From: an uncultured Clostridium sp.
GTDB taxonomy: Bacteria > Bacillota > Clostridia > UBA1212 > UBA1255
Reading direction: 5' to 3'
Assembly (NCBI GenBank): GCA_900555605.1
Contig: USLW01000071.1
Span: 1-8,524 of the forward strand
DNA length: 8,524 nucleotides
Positions 1-7,355 of this stretch are shown one piece after another; position 1 is the stretch's first letter, and the number at the start of each line of letters is the position of its first letter. The translations under genes and the position numbers were made by a program. Under the pieces are notes generated by a model. It did no database searches. It was not told the DNA's origin and saw only the letters and a list, made by a program, of their open reading frames with translations.

Positions 1-195
1 GGTGATCTTCTGGAGTTCGTGACAGCCGGAGAGCAGATCTATCGATATATTCCCGATGAAATGCGGGACCAAGAGGGCGTGCGCATTGTCCGGGCGCCGC
101 ATCCGCTGATGCCCGTGCATTTACAGGTGCCGTTTTTCGCAGCGCCCGGAACCATTGTCCGGCGCAGAAGGCACACTGCCGCAGACGGCTTCTGA
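1..195 (+). CDS. Probable U32-family peptidase, C-terminal fragment
   Basis: The reading frame is open from the first base to a TGA at 193-195 and gives 64 residues, so only the tail of the protein is visible. It reads G-D-L-L-E-F near the start, then a D-E-M-R-D-Q-E-G stretch, then an A-P-H-P-L-M-P-V-H segment, and finally A-A-P-G-T-I-V-R-R. This order (a GD.lE start, an acidic linker, an APHP-like turn, and a closing 'pG..lRr') resembles the C-terminal beta-barrel domain of U32 peptidases of the YrrO/YegQ/RlhA group. Members of that group act in collagen or peptide degradation or in tRNA and rRNA hydroxylation. The catalytic region lies outside the window, so neither activity nor subgroup can be stated. 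The assignment rests on a short, weakly conserved domain. Translation-like barrel proteins of other families remain possible. Confidence 0.6.
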   Translation, partial: GDLLEFVTAGEQIYRYIPDEMRDQEGVRIVRAPHPLMPVHLQVPFFAAPGTIVRRRRHTAADGF

Positions 196-314
196 ACAGG
201 CAGGGAGGAAGCTGCGGAAAATCTTTCCGAACGATATTGTATTTTGTGAAATATATTGTATCATATCAATTAATATGTTTAGCGATTTGGCTTTCATATA
301 TTTTTGAGAACTGC

Positions 315-321
315 AGGAAGG
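315..321 (+). promoter_or_regulatory. Ribosome binding site deciding the GDPD start
   Basis: AGGAAGG lies 7 bases before a TTG codon at 329 and 13 bases before an in-frame ATG at 335. Spacing favours the TTG, while codon preference favours the ATG. A third in-frame ATG at 341 is too far from the site to be preferred. The choice changes only two to four N-terminal residues, all ahead of the conserved HRG motif. Confidence 0.5.
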
Positions 322-328
322 ATGATGA

Positions 329-1063
329 TTGATTATGCCAATGGTACAAGCACACAGAGGCGCTTCGGCATATGCGCCGGAGAATACGCTGCCGGCATTT
401 GCGCTGGCGGTAGAAATGAAAGCGGACGGCGTGGAAAATGATATCCATTACACCCTGGACGGACAGTTTGTTGTATGTCATGACAGCAATATCGCCAGAA
501 CCTCTGACGGAACGGGGGAAATCCACGAGATGACCCTGAAGCAGCTGCGGGAATACGATTTCGGCAAAAAGTTCGATCCGAAATTTACAGGCACCGTCAT
601 TCCGACGCTGAAAGAATTTTTGGATGTTGTGAAAGATATGCGCGTGATTAATATCGAGGTAAAGCCGCCGTATCCCGACAATGTGCAGCGCGGTGTCATA
701 TATGATCAGCTGTACAGGGAGCTTGCCGAAGCCGGCTGTACGGAACGGACGATAATCTCCAGCTTTGACCATGGTATGCTGAAGGAATTAAAGGCCGCGC
801 ATCCGGACCTGCGTACGGCGCTTTTATATGGGCATCCCATGACGCCGGAGGAAACATTAGAATTCGTGCGCAGATATGATGCGGATATCGTACATCCGTT
901 TATCGGCTGCATTGATGAAAATATTGTCAATACCTGTTTAGAAAACGGAATTGACGTGAATGTATGGACTGTGGATGATCCGGAAAATATCAGGCGGGCG
1001 ATTGATCTGCGCGTCACCGGCATTATCACGAATGTTCCGGACAAAGTGCGCGCAATGCTGTAA
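329..1063 (+). CDS. Glycerophosphodiester phosphodiesterase (GDPD family)
   Basis: This is a 244-residue TIM-barrel enzyme expected to hydrolyse glycerophosphodiesters to sn-glycerol 3-phosphate and an alcohol. The family hallmarks are all present. H9-R10-G11 is followed by P17-E18-N19-T20. E36 and D38 precede T42-L43-D44-G45, and H51-D52 supplies the second catalytic histidine. I91-P92-T93-L94 leads to the metal-binding E110 and K112 in an I-E-V-K strand. The C-terminus carries the usual N-V-W-T-V-D-D segment and a late G-I-I-T-N-V-P-D strand. Length is normal for the short bacterial form. There is no signal peptide or membrane segment, so it should act in the cytoplasm on deacylated phospholipid or on polymer-derived glycerophosphodiesters. 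The start is TTG at 329 on ribosome-site spacing, and ATG at 335 is a reasonable alternative. It sits alone between a peptidase tail and ypeB. I see no terminator after it. Confidence 0.93.
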   Translation: MIMPMVQAHRGASAYAPENTLPAFALAVEMKADGVENDIHYTLDGQFVVCHDSNIARTSDGTGEIHEMTLKQLREYDFGKKFDPKFTGTVIPTLKEFLDVVKDMRVINIEVKPPYPDNVQRGVIYDQLYRELAEAGCTERTIISSFDHGMLKELKAAHPDLRTALLYGHPMTPEETLEFVRRYDADIVHPFIGCIDENIVNTCLENGIDVNVWTVDDPENIRRAIDLRVTGIITNVPDKVRAML

Positions 1064-1073
1064 AAGAACCGCC

Positions 1074-1102
1074 GTATATTTTCAGGCAATCCGAGCAGAA
1101 TA
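1074..1102 (+). promoter_or_regulatory. Candidate sigma-G/F-type promoter for ypeB
   Basis: GTATA (1074-1078) and CAGAATA (1096-1102) are separated by 17 bases. The known forespore sigma-G consensus in Bacillus is roughly GHATR, 17-18 bases, CATnHTA. The -35 element matches fully, and the -10 differs at one defined position (G for T). A start about seven bases downstream would leave a leader of about 30 bases holding the ribosome site GAAAGG (1124-1129). In Bacillus subtilis ypeB belongs to a sigma-G-controlled operon, so the match is plausible. Such short motifs arise easily by chance, so this remains a hypothesis. Confidence 0.35.
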
Positions 1103-1140
1103 ACCAATGTAAAATTTGTATTTGAAAGGTTTGGATTGCA

Positions 1141-2538
1141 ATGAAAACACACGGTCCCAAGAAAAATGTGAACGTGAAAAATATTGTCGGCGCATCACTG
1201 ATGTTTCTGGTGATTATCGGCCTTGCGATATATGGCGTTTATTATAACAATTTGGCGAAAAAGCAGCAGGCTGATATGGAAAATCAATATCAGCGCGCTT
1301 TTTTGGATATGGTAGAGTATGTAAATGATGCGCAGCAATATCTGCTGAAAGCGCTGGCCACCGGGACGCCCGCCACCACCTCTATGATGCTGGATGAGGC
1401 GTGGCGGAGCACTTCCCAGGCGGAATCCTGCTTGGCGCTGCTCCCCATCGACCAGCAGCTGATTTCAAAAGTATCCAATTATTTAGTGCAGCTGGGAGAC
1501 GTTTCCTATGCGTGGAGTACACAGGCAGTGAAGGGCACGGGACTTACGGAGGAGCAGTATGACACGCTGGTAGAGCTGTATGGGTATGCGCAGGACTTAA
1601 GCGGCGGACTGGAAGCGCTGGCCATGGAAATGAAAAGTCAATCTTATACCTGGGATGAGGTGCGTCTCCACAGCGGGAGCCTTATGGGGGATCAGGAACT
1701 GGCGGAAAGGTACAGCTCTCTGAGCTCTTTAAGCGATCCCTTTGAAGATTATCCTACGCTGGTTTATGACGGACCCTTTTCCGAACACATGAGCAACCTC
1801 CAGCCCAAAGGCTTAAGCGGCAGTGAAATGACAGCGGATGAAGGCCTGGCAAAGGTTGAAAAAATGCTGGGCCAGCTGAGCGGGTTTGCACAATATACGC
1901 CGCGGGTCAAATTGTCCGGAGAGAACAGCTATAAAAATATAGATACTTTCAGCTATACGGTGACTTTTGACGAGGATGCGGCATACCTGGCCTATGTGGA
2001 TATTACAAAGAAGGGCGGTCTGCTGTATTCCATGATGTTCTACAGAGAATGCGGAGAGGCCAATCTGAATCCGGAGCAGGCGGTGGAGGCCGGACGAAGC
2101 TTCCTCAGCTCCATCGGACTGAAGAATATGAAGTCCTCCTATTATTACACCGAGGGCAATTATGTCACCGTCAACTATTCCTATTATCAAAATGATATCC
2201 TGTATTATCCCGATATGGTAAAGGTGAAGATCGCCCTTGACACCGGCGATGCCGTGGGCTTTGAGGGACATGGATATATCTCCTATCATCATGAACGGGA
2301 AACAGAAGCGGCGAAGATCACGCGGGAGCAGGCACAGCAGGCGCTGAATCCGCGGCTCAAAGTAATGTCTTCTCAAGAGGTTGTGATTCCGAATGATTAC
2401 GGCGGAGAAGTGCATGCGTATGAATTCCAATGTACTACGCTGGGAAGAAATTTTCTGATTTATGTGGATGCGGCTACAGGCGAAGAAACGGAAGTTCTCA
2501 TACTCATTGAAGACGGCAACGGCACGCTGACGGCATGA
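1141..2538 (+). CDS. ypeB: Spore germination protein YpeB
   Basis: This 465-residue protein matches YpeB in length and plan. A short basic N-terminus (KTHGPKK) leads into one membrane segment at about residues 15-35. A helical, Glu/Gln-rich region with coiled-coil character covers about 38-200. A very characteristic segment Y204-P-T-L-V-Y-D-G-P-F-S-E-H216 follows. The C-terminal half (about 230-460) looks like consecutive PepSY-type modules, for example the DEGLAKVEKMLG, PEQAVEAGRSFL and TREQAQQAL helices, each followed by beta strands. In Bacillus YpeB stabilises, localises and holds in check the cortex-lytic enzyme SleB in the dormant spore. Its PepSY domains are proteolysed during germination. 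The product should sit on the outer face of the inner spore membrane. The start is the ATG at 1141, with GAAAGG 11 bases upstream. sleB, the usual partner, is not adjacent: the gene before it is a GDPD. A terminator follows, so it looks like a single-gene unit. Confidence 0.93.
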   Translation: MKTHGPKKNVNVKNIVGASLMFLVIIGLAIYGVYYNNLAKKQQADMENQYQRAFLDMVEYVNDAQQYLLKALATGTPATTSMMLDEAWRSTSQAESCLALLPIDQQLISKVSNYLVQLGDVSYAWSTQAVKGTGLTEEQYDTLVELYGYAQDLSGGLEALAMEMKSQSYTWDEVRLHSGSLMGDQELAERYSSLSSLSDPFEDYPTLVYDGPFSEHMSNLQPKGLSGSEMTADEGLAKVEKMLGQLSGFAQYTPRVKLSGENSYKNIDTFSYTVTFDEDAAYLAYVDITKKGGLLYSMMFYRECGEANLNPEQAVEAGRSFLSSIGLKNMKSSYYYTEGNYVTVNYSYYQNDILYYPDMVKVKIALDTGDAVGFEGHGYISYHHERETEAAKITREQAQQALNPRLKVMSSQEVVIPNDYGGEVHAYEFQCTTLGRNFLIYVDAATGEETEVLILIEDGNGTLTA

Positions 2539-2565
2539 AGCCTGGAAATGGAAAATCGTAAAAAT

Positions 2566-2623
2566 GCGGGGGCAGGGGCGCTGCGGCACAGTCTGCGGCG
2601 CACGCTGCCTGCCCGCGTTTTTT
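2566..2623 (+). terminator. Two-tier rho-independent terminator after ypeB
   Basis: An outer stem pairs the G-rich arm at 2566-2576 (GCGGGGGCAGG) with CCTGCCCGC at 2608-2616, leaving a two-base G bulge. An inner stem pairs GCGCTGC (2578-2584) with GCGGCGC (2595-2601), with one G-U pair and a ten-base loop. A six-base T run follows at 2618-2623. The position is right, 28 bases after the ypeB stop. It should end the ypeB transcript before the promoter of the next gene. Confidence 0.85.
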
Positions 2624-2630
2624 GTGCAGC

Positions 2631-2659
2631 TTGACAGGATTCGGAGATGGTGATATTGT
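2631..2659 (+). promoter_or_regulatory. Vegetative (sigma-A) promoter with extended -10, for the LCP gene
   Basis: A perfect -35 TTGACA (2631-2636) is followed after 17 bases by TATTGT (2654-2659), which matches four of six -10 positions. TG at 2651-2652, one base ahead of the -10, makes an extended -10 element. The predicted start near 2666 leaves a leader of about 85 bases before the LCP ATG. The promoter begins only eight bases after the T run of the preceding terminator, so the two units appear cleanly separated. Confidence 0.7.
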
Positions 2660-2750
2660 GTTATCGTTTTCAGTTTCGCTACATACCGTTCAAAAAGGAA
2701 AGGTATATTGCCAATAGAGCTTTAGTACAAAAGATGGAGAGGAATCCGGC

Positions 2751-3920
2751 ATGAATAAATCCGTAGTAAGGGTATTTGTTTTTTCTATTATCGTGGTATT
2801 GATTGGTGTTTTATATTTTGAGATTGTTTTGCCTTTCCTGAATTTAATGAACAATGAGGTCAAAAGCCAGGGGAATCACGGACCAATTGTGGATAATAAC
2901 GGCGTGTTTGACAAGGACTTTTTTCCGAACCGAACGGCAGACGCTACGCCGTCAACGCCCAAGCCCGGCGAACAGGGAACCTTTCACGAGGTAGAGGCTG
3001 TGCGGGAGCTTGCGCTGGATAAAGGGGCAAAGAACATCCTGCTGCTGGGCTTTGATGAAAACTCTTACCTGGTGGATACCATCATCGTGCTGAGCATCAA
3101 CACTTCGACAAAGGTTATTAAGATGGTATCGCTGCCGCGAGATACTTTTGTACCGTATTCGGACGAGGTGGTACAGGCAATTATCAACCATAAGCCGGAT
3201 GGAAGGAACAGCTATTTTACTGCCAAAGGCGCCTTTAAATTAAACGCCGTGCCCTATGTAGGCGATTTTGTGGTCAATACAGGCTCCGGTAAATTTGAGA
3301 ATCAGGGGATTAACCTGCTGTGCACCACTGTCAGCCAGCTGATGGGCGCAAGCTATAACTATAAAATTGATGATTATATTCGGATCAATTTTGAAGGTTT
3401 TATGGAAATCGTCGATATTTTGGGCGGAATTACGGTTACCGTACCGCAGAATTTTTATAATGAAAAGGGAGAACTGATGCTGGCGGAAGGCAAGCAGACG
3501 CTGAACGCCAAGCAGGCGCTATACTATGTGCGCGTCCGCTATTTATATGACGAACACGGAAATCATGTGGAGTCCAGCGGGGATTACTTCCGAAAGGTAA
3601 ACCAGCTGAATCTGCTGATGGAAATTTCCAAGCAGATTATTACGCCGGATAACATATTAAACGCCAATTCCATTCTGAATTCTCTGACCAGCAACGTCAA
3701 GCACAGCATCGCCTTCTCCGATTTGAGCGAATATTTAAAAATTGCACAGGAGTTTTTGGGCGATACGTATTCCATTGAACCTTATCTGCTGACCGGAGAT
3801 GCAATCGATCCGTTTCACGACGATGCCAGTTATGTGGATATTGCTTTTGTGGGAGAAGAAAAAATTAATGCGCTGGTCCGCCGGTGGCAGGCCCTGGCAA
3901 GGTCGAGCGGGGTTCTTTAA
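2751..3920 (+). CDS. LytR-CpsA-Psr (LCP) family cell-wall glycopolymer ligase
   Basis: This 389-residue protein is anchored by one N-terminal membrane segment (about 5-32). A low-complexity linker rich in Pro, Thr and Asn (about 40-75) and an extracytoplasmic LCP domain (about 94-300) follow. Visible LCP landmarks are N-I-L-L-L-G-F-D (95-102), V-D-T (108-110), S-L-P-R-D-T (127-132), K-L-N-A (163-166), a G-F-M-E-I-V-D-I-L-G-G-I stretch, the T-L-N-A-K-Q-A-L-Y-Y-V-R-V-R strand with R261 and R263, and D278 with R281. LCP enzymes move lipid-linked anionic polymers such as teichoic acid or capsule onto peptidoglycan outside the membrane. The usual arginine of the R-S-D-T motif is absent here (L-V-D-T), and the common N-A-A-Y-A-x-G-G form is replaced by N-A-V-P-Y-V-G, so this is a divergent member. 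GGAGAGG (2736-2742) lies 8 bases before the ATG. The native polymer substrate cannot be told from the sequence. Confidence 0.9.
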   Translation: MNKSVVRVFVFSIIVVLIGVLYFEIVLPFLNLMNNEVKSQGNHGPIVDNNGVFDKDFFPNRTADATPSTPKPGEQGTFHEVEAVRELALDKGAKNILLLGFDENSYLVDTIIVLSINTSTKVIKMVSLPRDTFVPYSDEVVQAIINHKPDGRNSYFTAKGAFKLNAVPYVGDFVVNTGSGKFENQGINLLCTTVSQLMGASYNYKIDDYIRINFEGFMEIVDILGGITVTVPQNFYNEKGELMLAEGKQTLNAKQALYYVRVRYLYDEHGNHVESSGDYFRKVNQLNLLMEISKQIITPDNILNANSILNSLTSNVKHSIAFSDLSEYLKIAQEFLGDTYSIEPYLLTGDAIDPFHDDASYVDIAFVGEEKINALVRRWQALARSSGVL

Positions 3921-4008
3921 AAAGTCTTCACCGGCTGTTAATATTTTATTGATAGGATAATCAAACTTAGCAGCGTAACGGTTTGCGTACATTGCGGGAA
4001 TTTTGACT

Positions 4009-4013
4009 GGAGG
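4009..4013 (+). promoter_or_regulatory. Ribosome binding site fixing the ATPase start at 4021
   Basis: GGAGG sits seven bases ahead of the ATG at 4021. An in-frame TTG at 4003 would place this site inside the coding region with nothing suitable upstream of it, so 4021 is preferred. From that start the protein opens directly with the M-I-E-I-I-N-L-T-K strand usual for ABC ATPases. Confidence 0.85.
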
Positions 4014-4020
4014 AAACGGC

Positions 4021-4971
4021 ATGATTGAGATCATCAATCTCACAAAGCAATACGGACAGATCTGTGCCTTGGATCATGTATCTTTTTCCGTAAAGAAAGG
4101 CGAAATATTAGGGTTTCTCGGACCGAACGGAGCCGGAAAGTCTACCACTATGAACATCATAACAGGCTATCTGCCGTCTACATCCGGAACCGTAAAGCTG
4201 GACGGATACGATATTTTAGAGAATCCGAAGGAGGTCAAAAAAAGAATCGGCTATCTCCCAGAGCAGCCGCCGCTTTATACGGACATGACGGTCAAAGAAT
4301 ATCTGCATTTTATCTGTGATCTGAAGAATGTCCCTTTGAAGAAAAGAAAATCACAGCTGGATGATATTATGTACTTAGTAAAAATCGGAGACATCCGGGG
4401 ACGGGTGATCCGAAATCTCTCCAAAGGCTATAAGCAGCGGGTAGGACTTGCCCAAGCGTTGGTGGGCGATCCGCAGGTGCTGATTTTGGACGAGCCTACG
4501 GTAGGCTTGGATCCGAAGCAGATCATCGATATCCGGAAACTGATCGGCGCGCTGCGGCATGATCATACGATTATCCTGAGCACGCATATCTTATCTGAGG
4601 TCAGTGCGGTCTGCAGTTCCGTGGCGATTATTAATAAAGGAAGAATTGCCGCTACAGGCTCCGTATCGGAATTTTCCGCAGGCGGCGGCACAATCAACAA
4701 ATTTATGGTAACCGTGGCGGGAAATAAAACCACGGTGCAGAAGACGATTCAAGGCGTACCTGGAGTCCGCTCTGTGGACTTTATCCGCGTGGACCGGGAT
4801 GCTTCCCTATTTTTGGTTGAGTCACAGCGTGATGTTGACGTCCGCCGGCATATGTTCAATGAACTCGGCCGGGAAAGCCTGCCGATTCTGGAACTGCGTC
4901 CGGTGGGCAAAACGCTGGAGGAGGTTTTTCTGGATATCGTATCAAAGGATGTGCCGCGGACAGAGGAGTGA
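4021..4971 (+). CDS. ABC transporter ATP-binding protein, GldA-like
   Basis: This 316-residue ABC ATPase has every core motif. Walker A is G-P-N-G-A-G-K-S-T at 34-42. The Q-loop region is G-Y-L-P-E-Q-P-P-L-Y near 76-85. The signature is L-S-K-G-Y at 133-137 (variant of LSGGQ) followed by K-Q-R. Walker B is V-L-I-L-D-E at 153-158 with the catalytic E158. The D-loop is G-L-D-P at 162-165, and the H-loop histidine is H189 in L-S-T-H. The L-P-E-Q-P-P-L-Y Q-loop and a C-terminal extension of about 90 residues ending in T-L-E-E-V-F-L-D are typical of ABC-2 exporter ATPases, including GldA and NatA-type proteins. It should bind the cytoplasmic face of the permease encoded next and power it. The gap to that gene is 75 bases. 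No terminator was seen between the LCP gene and this one. The transported substrate is unknown. Confidence 0.92.
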   Translation: MIEIINLTKQYGQICALDHVSFSVKKGEILGFLGPNGAGKSTTMNIITGYLPSTSGTVKLDGYDILENPKEVKKRIGYLPEQPPLYTDMTVKEYLHFICDLKNVPLKKRKSQLDDIMYLVKIGDIRGRVIRNLSKGYKQRVGLAQALVGDPQVLILDEPTVGLDPKQIIDIRKLIGALRHDHTIILSTHILSEVSAVCSSVAIINKGRIAATGSVSEFSAGGGTINKFMVTVAGNKTTVQKTIQGVPGVRSVDFIRVDRDASLFLVESQRDVDVRRHMFNELGRESLPILELRPVGKTLEEVFLDIVSKDVPRTEE

Positions 4972-5046
4972 GGCTCTCGGGTTGGGTTTTGCTTTCATGC
5001 ACGCAAAAATTGTATAAAAGTACGGAATGGAGGCTTTTTCAATCAT

Positions 5047-5760
5047 ATGGTTACAATTTATAAACGCGAGATGGGATCCTATTTCCGGTCTCCGGTGGCG
5101 TATTGCTTAATGGGATTTTTTATGGTGATTGTCGGTATCTTTTTCGTATATAACAATATCAACAACCATAATGTATCCTTTGCCGATACGCTGAAATCCC
5201 TGATTATTTATCTGGCGGTTTTCGCACCGCTGTTTACCATGAAGCTGCTGGCCGATGAAAGGCGGAATAATACGGAGGTTCTGCTCCGGACCTCTCCCGT
5301 CTCCATCTGGGGCGTTGTTCTCGGAAAATATTTTGCTGCGCTTTCGGTCTTTTTGGTCATGATTGCATTGACCTTCATTTATCCGACCATTCTGAATTTT
5401 TTAGTAAATGACGGCGGCTCGATTCCTGTTTCCGTAAATATCGGCGGATATATTGCATTTATCCTGCTGGGCGCCTTTTTTCTGTCAGTAGGGCTTTTTA
5501 CTTCTTCCCTAACAGAAAATCAGGTGGTTGCCGCGGTATCGGGCATCGTGATCCTGGTATGTATGTATTTTATGCAGTATTTGGCTTCTTCTATAGGCGG
5601 GGTCGTCGGATCCGCGCTGCAGTGGATCTCCCCTATGGCGCGGTACAATGACTTTGCGGCAGGCGCGTTCAATTTTGCCTCATTAATATTTTATATCAGT
5701 CTTTCGGCTGTGTTTTTGTTCATCACGGTTATGAACATGGAGCGGAAACGGTGGAGCTGA
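5047..5760 (+). CDS. ABC-2 type transporter permease, GldF-like
   Basis: This 237-residue membrane protein should be the channel half of the transporter. The opening M-V-T-I-Y-K-R-E-M-G-S-Y-F-R-S-P-V-A-Y matches the amphipathic start of GldF-type ABC-2 permeases, where an I-x-x-R-E-x-x-x-x-F-x-S-P pattern is common. Six hydrophobic segments are visible at about 17-37, 52-70, 94-116, 134-155, 163-183 and 210-230. A K-L-L-A-D-E-R-R loop follows the second helix. That E-R-x-x-x-T-x-E-x-L-L motif (A-D-E-R-R-N-N-T-E-V-L-L) is characteristic of this family. Length fits a single six-helix permease, so a homodimer is likely. The start is the ATG at 5047. Its GGAGG at 5029-5033 is 13 bases away, rather far, but no better in-frame start exists. 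The stop is 58 bases before the GldG-like gene. Confidence 0.9.
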   Translation: MVTIYKREMGSYFRSPVAYCLMGFFMVIVGIFFVYNNINNHNVSFADTLKSLIIYLAVFAPLFTMKLLADERRNNTEVLLRTSPVSIWGVVLGKYFAALSVFLVMIALTFIYPTILNFLVNDGGSIPVSVNIGGYIAFILLGAFFLSVGLFTSSLTENQVVAAVSGIVILVCMYFMQYLASSIGGVVGSALQWISPMARYNDFAAGAFNFASLIFYISLSAVFLFITVMNMERKRWS

Positions 5761-5802
5761 ATGCTCCGCAGAAGCGCCCGGCCGGCGGTCTTATTATCAA
5801 TA

Positions 5803-5808
5803 AAAGGA
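5803..5808 (+). promoter_or_regulatory. Ribosome binding site fixing the GldG-like start at 5819
   Basis: AAAGGA lies ten bases before the ATG at 5819 and only four before an in-frame GTG at 5813. Normal spacing and codon preference both favour the ATG, which trims two residues from the longest open frame. Confidence 0.75.
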
Positions 5809-5818
5809 TTGTGTGCAT

Positions 5819-7330
5819 ATGAAGAAGAACAAACAAAATATATCTGAAAACAAACAGACGGAAACGGAAAAAGAGCCGCGGCTGAACTTTTCGGAAAAGA
5901 CCCGGCGCAGGTTCCGCTTCGGTACCAACAGCATTTTACTGATGATTGCGGTTATTACTGCGTTCGTGCTGCTGAATCTTGCCTTGGAACGGCTTCCTCT
6001 GACGCTGGATCTTACGACGGAGCAGCGGTATTCGATTACCGATACCACAAAAAAACGGCTTTCCGCCCTGGAGAAGGATATTGAGATTATCGCGCTGTTT
6101 GACAGGACAAAGGGCGAGTCGGATACAAACCGTTCCATGGTCATCAAAATACTCGATCTCTATGATGCCTATGACCGGGTTACGGTCCGGTATGTAAATC
6201 CCGATACGAATCCGTCCTTTGTGGCGACAACAGTAGGACAGGAGAACGCCGGAGCGTATTCTGCCGGCGATTATATTGTAAAATGCGGAAATAAGACAAG
6301 GCGCATCGGTTCGTCTGACATGTATAACTATTCCATCGACTATACGACTTATTCTGTAAAGGTTTCCGGGTTGAAGGTAGAAAGCAATTTGACCACAAAT
6401 ATTTTATATGTGACCTCCGACCGGATTCCGGTGATTTACTATGAAACGAGCAGCCAGCCCGGATATGAATTAAGCGCTTTTTCTCAATATACCGCCAGCG
6501 TGAATACTTACGGATGCGATGTGAAGGAACTGAATCTGCTGCAGTCGGATATCCCCGAGGATGCCGCGATGATTCTGTTTATGAATCCAACCGCGGATCT
6601 GTCGAATATCGCATATGAAAAGGTCCGCGTTTATCTCACCGAGGAAAAGGGCAGAGCCATGTTTGAGCTGGGGTATCTGAGCGCCGGCACGGAGCTTGCG
6701 AACTTCAATAAACTTCTTGAATTATTCGGTATGCAGGCGAACAATGACCTGGTTACGGAACAGGATTCCAAATACATTTTAATGCAATCTGAAGGCATTG
6801 CCTTCAACGCGGCGGAAATTTTGACCAACGGACCCCTGGAGGGCGTGTCTCTCAGCATGCTTCCGGTGATGGAAACCAGAAGCCTTCGATTCCTGAACGC
6901 CTCGGGCTATTTTACGACGTACGAGCTGCTTCGCACCTCCGGTCAGGCTGTCAGCAAATCCGTATCGGACGATAGTACCAGTCCGGCGCAGTCTCATTTA
7001 ATTGCAGCGGCGGGCGAGTATACCGGCTCCCTGAACGGCGGCAGAATTGTGGTTACCGGTTCATGCTGGAATTTTCAGGATATGTATCTGACGTATTTTT
7101 CGAATAGGTCCGGCTTGAATTTTACCATGGCCTGTACGGAATGGCTGGTGGAGGAAATGCAGAATGTGGATGTCGAGGGATTGCATATTGCTGCGAAGAA
7201 TTTTGATACCAGTACGATTTCGGCTACGGACAGCCAGGTCAGGAAAATCGTGGGATTTGTTCTGGTGGGATATTCCGCGCTGATTATTCTGGCCGGCGGC
7301 GTCGTGTGGCTCAGAAGAAGACACCTGTAA
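5819..7330 (+). CDS. GldG-like ABC transporter auxiliary protein
   Basis: This 503-residue protein has a charged cytoplasmic N-terminus (about 1-35, rich in Lys, Glu, Asn and Arg), one membrane segment at about 37-56, a large outside domain, and a second membrane segment at about 477-498 that ends in W-L-R-R-R-H. The motif L-D-L-T-T-E-Q-R-Y-S-I-T (63-74) directly after the first helix is the hallmark of GldG-family proteins (the 'ABC transporter auxiliary' domain). A V-T-V-R-Y-V-N-P-D-T stretch (121-130) and a G-D-Y-I-V-K strand (150-155) also fit that domain. Topology implies both ends are inside and about 420 residues are outside. In Bacteroidetes GldG works with GldA and GldF in gliding. 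In Firmicutes the role is not established, and I infer an extracytoplasmic partner of the transporter encoded just upstream. The gap to the next gene is 68 bases. Confidence 0.88.
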   Translation: MKKNKQNISENKQTETEKEPRLNFSEKTRRRFRFGTNSILLMIAVITAFVLLNLALERLPLTLDLTTEQRYSITDTTKKRLSALEKDIEIIALFDRTKGESDTNRSMVIKILDLYDAYDRVTVRYVNPDTNPSFVATTVGQENAGAYSAGDYIVKCGNKTRRIGSSDMYNYSIDYTTYSVKVSGLKVESNLTTNILYVTSDRIPVIYYETSSQPGYELSAFSQYTASVNTYGCDVKELNLLQSDIPEDAAMILFMNPTADLSNIAYEKVRVYLTEEKGRAMFELGYLSAGTELANFNKLLELFGMQANNDLVTEQDSKYILMQSEGIAFNAAEILTNGPLEGVSLSMLPVMETRSLRFLNASGYFTTYELLRTSGQAVSKSVSDDSTSPAQSHLIAAAGEYTGSLNGGRIVVTGSCWNFQDMYLTYFSNRSGLNFTMACTEWLVEEMQNVDVEGLHIAAKNFDTSTISATDSQVRKIVGFVLVGYSALIILAGGVVWLRRRHL

Positions 7331-7355
7331 TCGCTTCGCATCTGCAGGGGGGATA

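Noticed and set aside
215..229. CGGAAA/TTTCCG hairpin after the peptidase fragment as a terminator
   Set aside because: The six-pair stem has a three-base loop and no T run directly after it, so it is too weak to call.
237..264. TTGTAT, 16 bases, TATCAT as a promoter for the phosphodiesterase gene
   Set aside because: The region is simply AT-rich and offers several equally weak pairings. A promoter probably lies in 230-300 but cannot be placed.
1813..2589. A long open frame on the minus strand opposite ypeB
   Set aside because: It lies wholly opposite a confidently identified gene apart from its first 51 bases, which fall in the ypeB terminator region. The translated sequence shows no recognisable domain, so it is a shadow of ypeB coding bias.
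3949..3964. Inverted repeat TTGAT-AGGATA-ATCAA before the ATPase gene, overlapping a GATAAT -10-like element
   Set aside because: The five-base arms are short and no -35 element is found at a suitable distance, so neither operator nor promoter is supported.
4799..5017. A 72-residue plus-strand frame overlapping the end of the ATPase gene
   Set aside because: It runs out of frame through the conserved C-terminal extension of the ATPase. It has no ribosome site, and its sequence is rich in Trp, Arg and Cys with no known motif.
4989..5018. TTGCTT, 18 bases, TATAAA as an internal promoter before the permease gene
   Set aside because: The -35 is weak and the placement, within a tightly spaced operon, makes a chance match likely. 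It was not strong enough to list.
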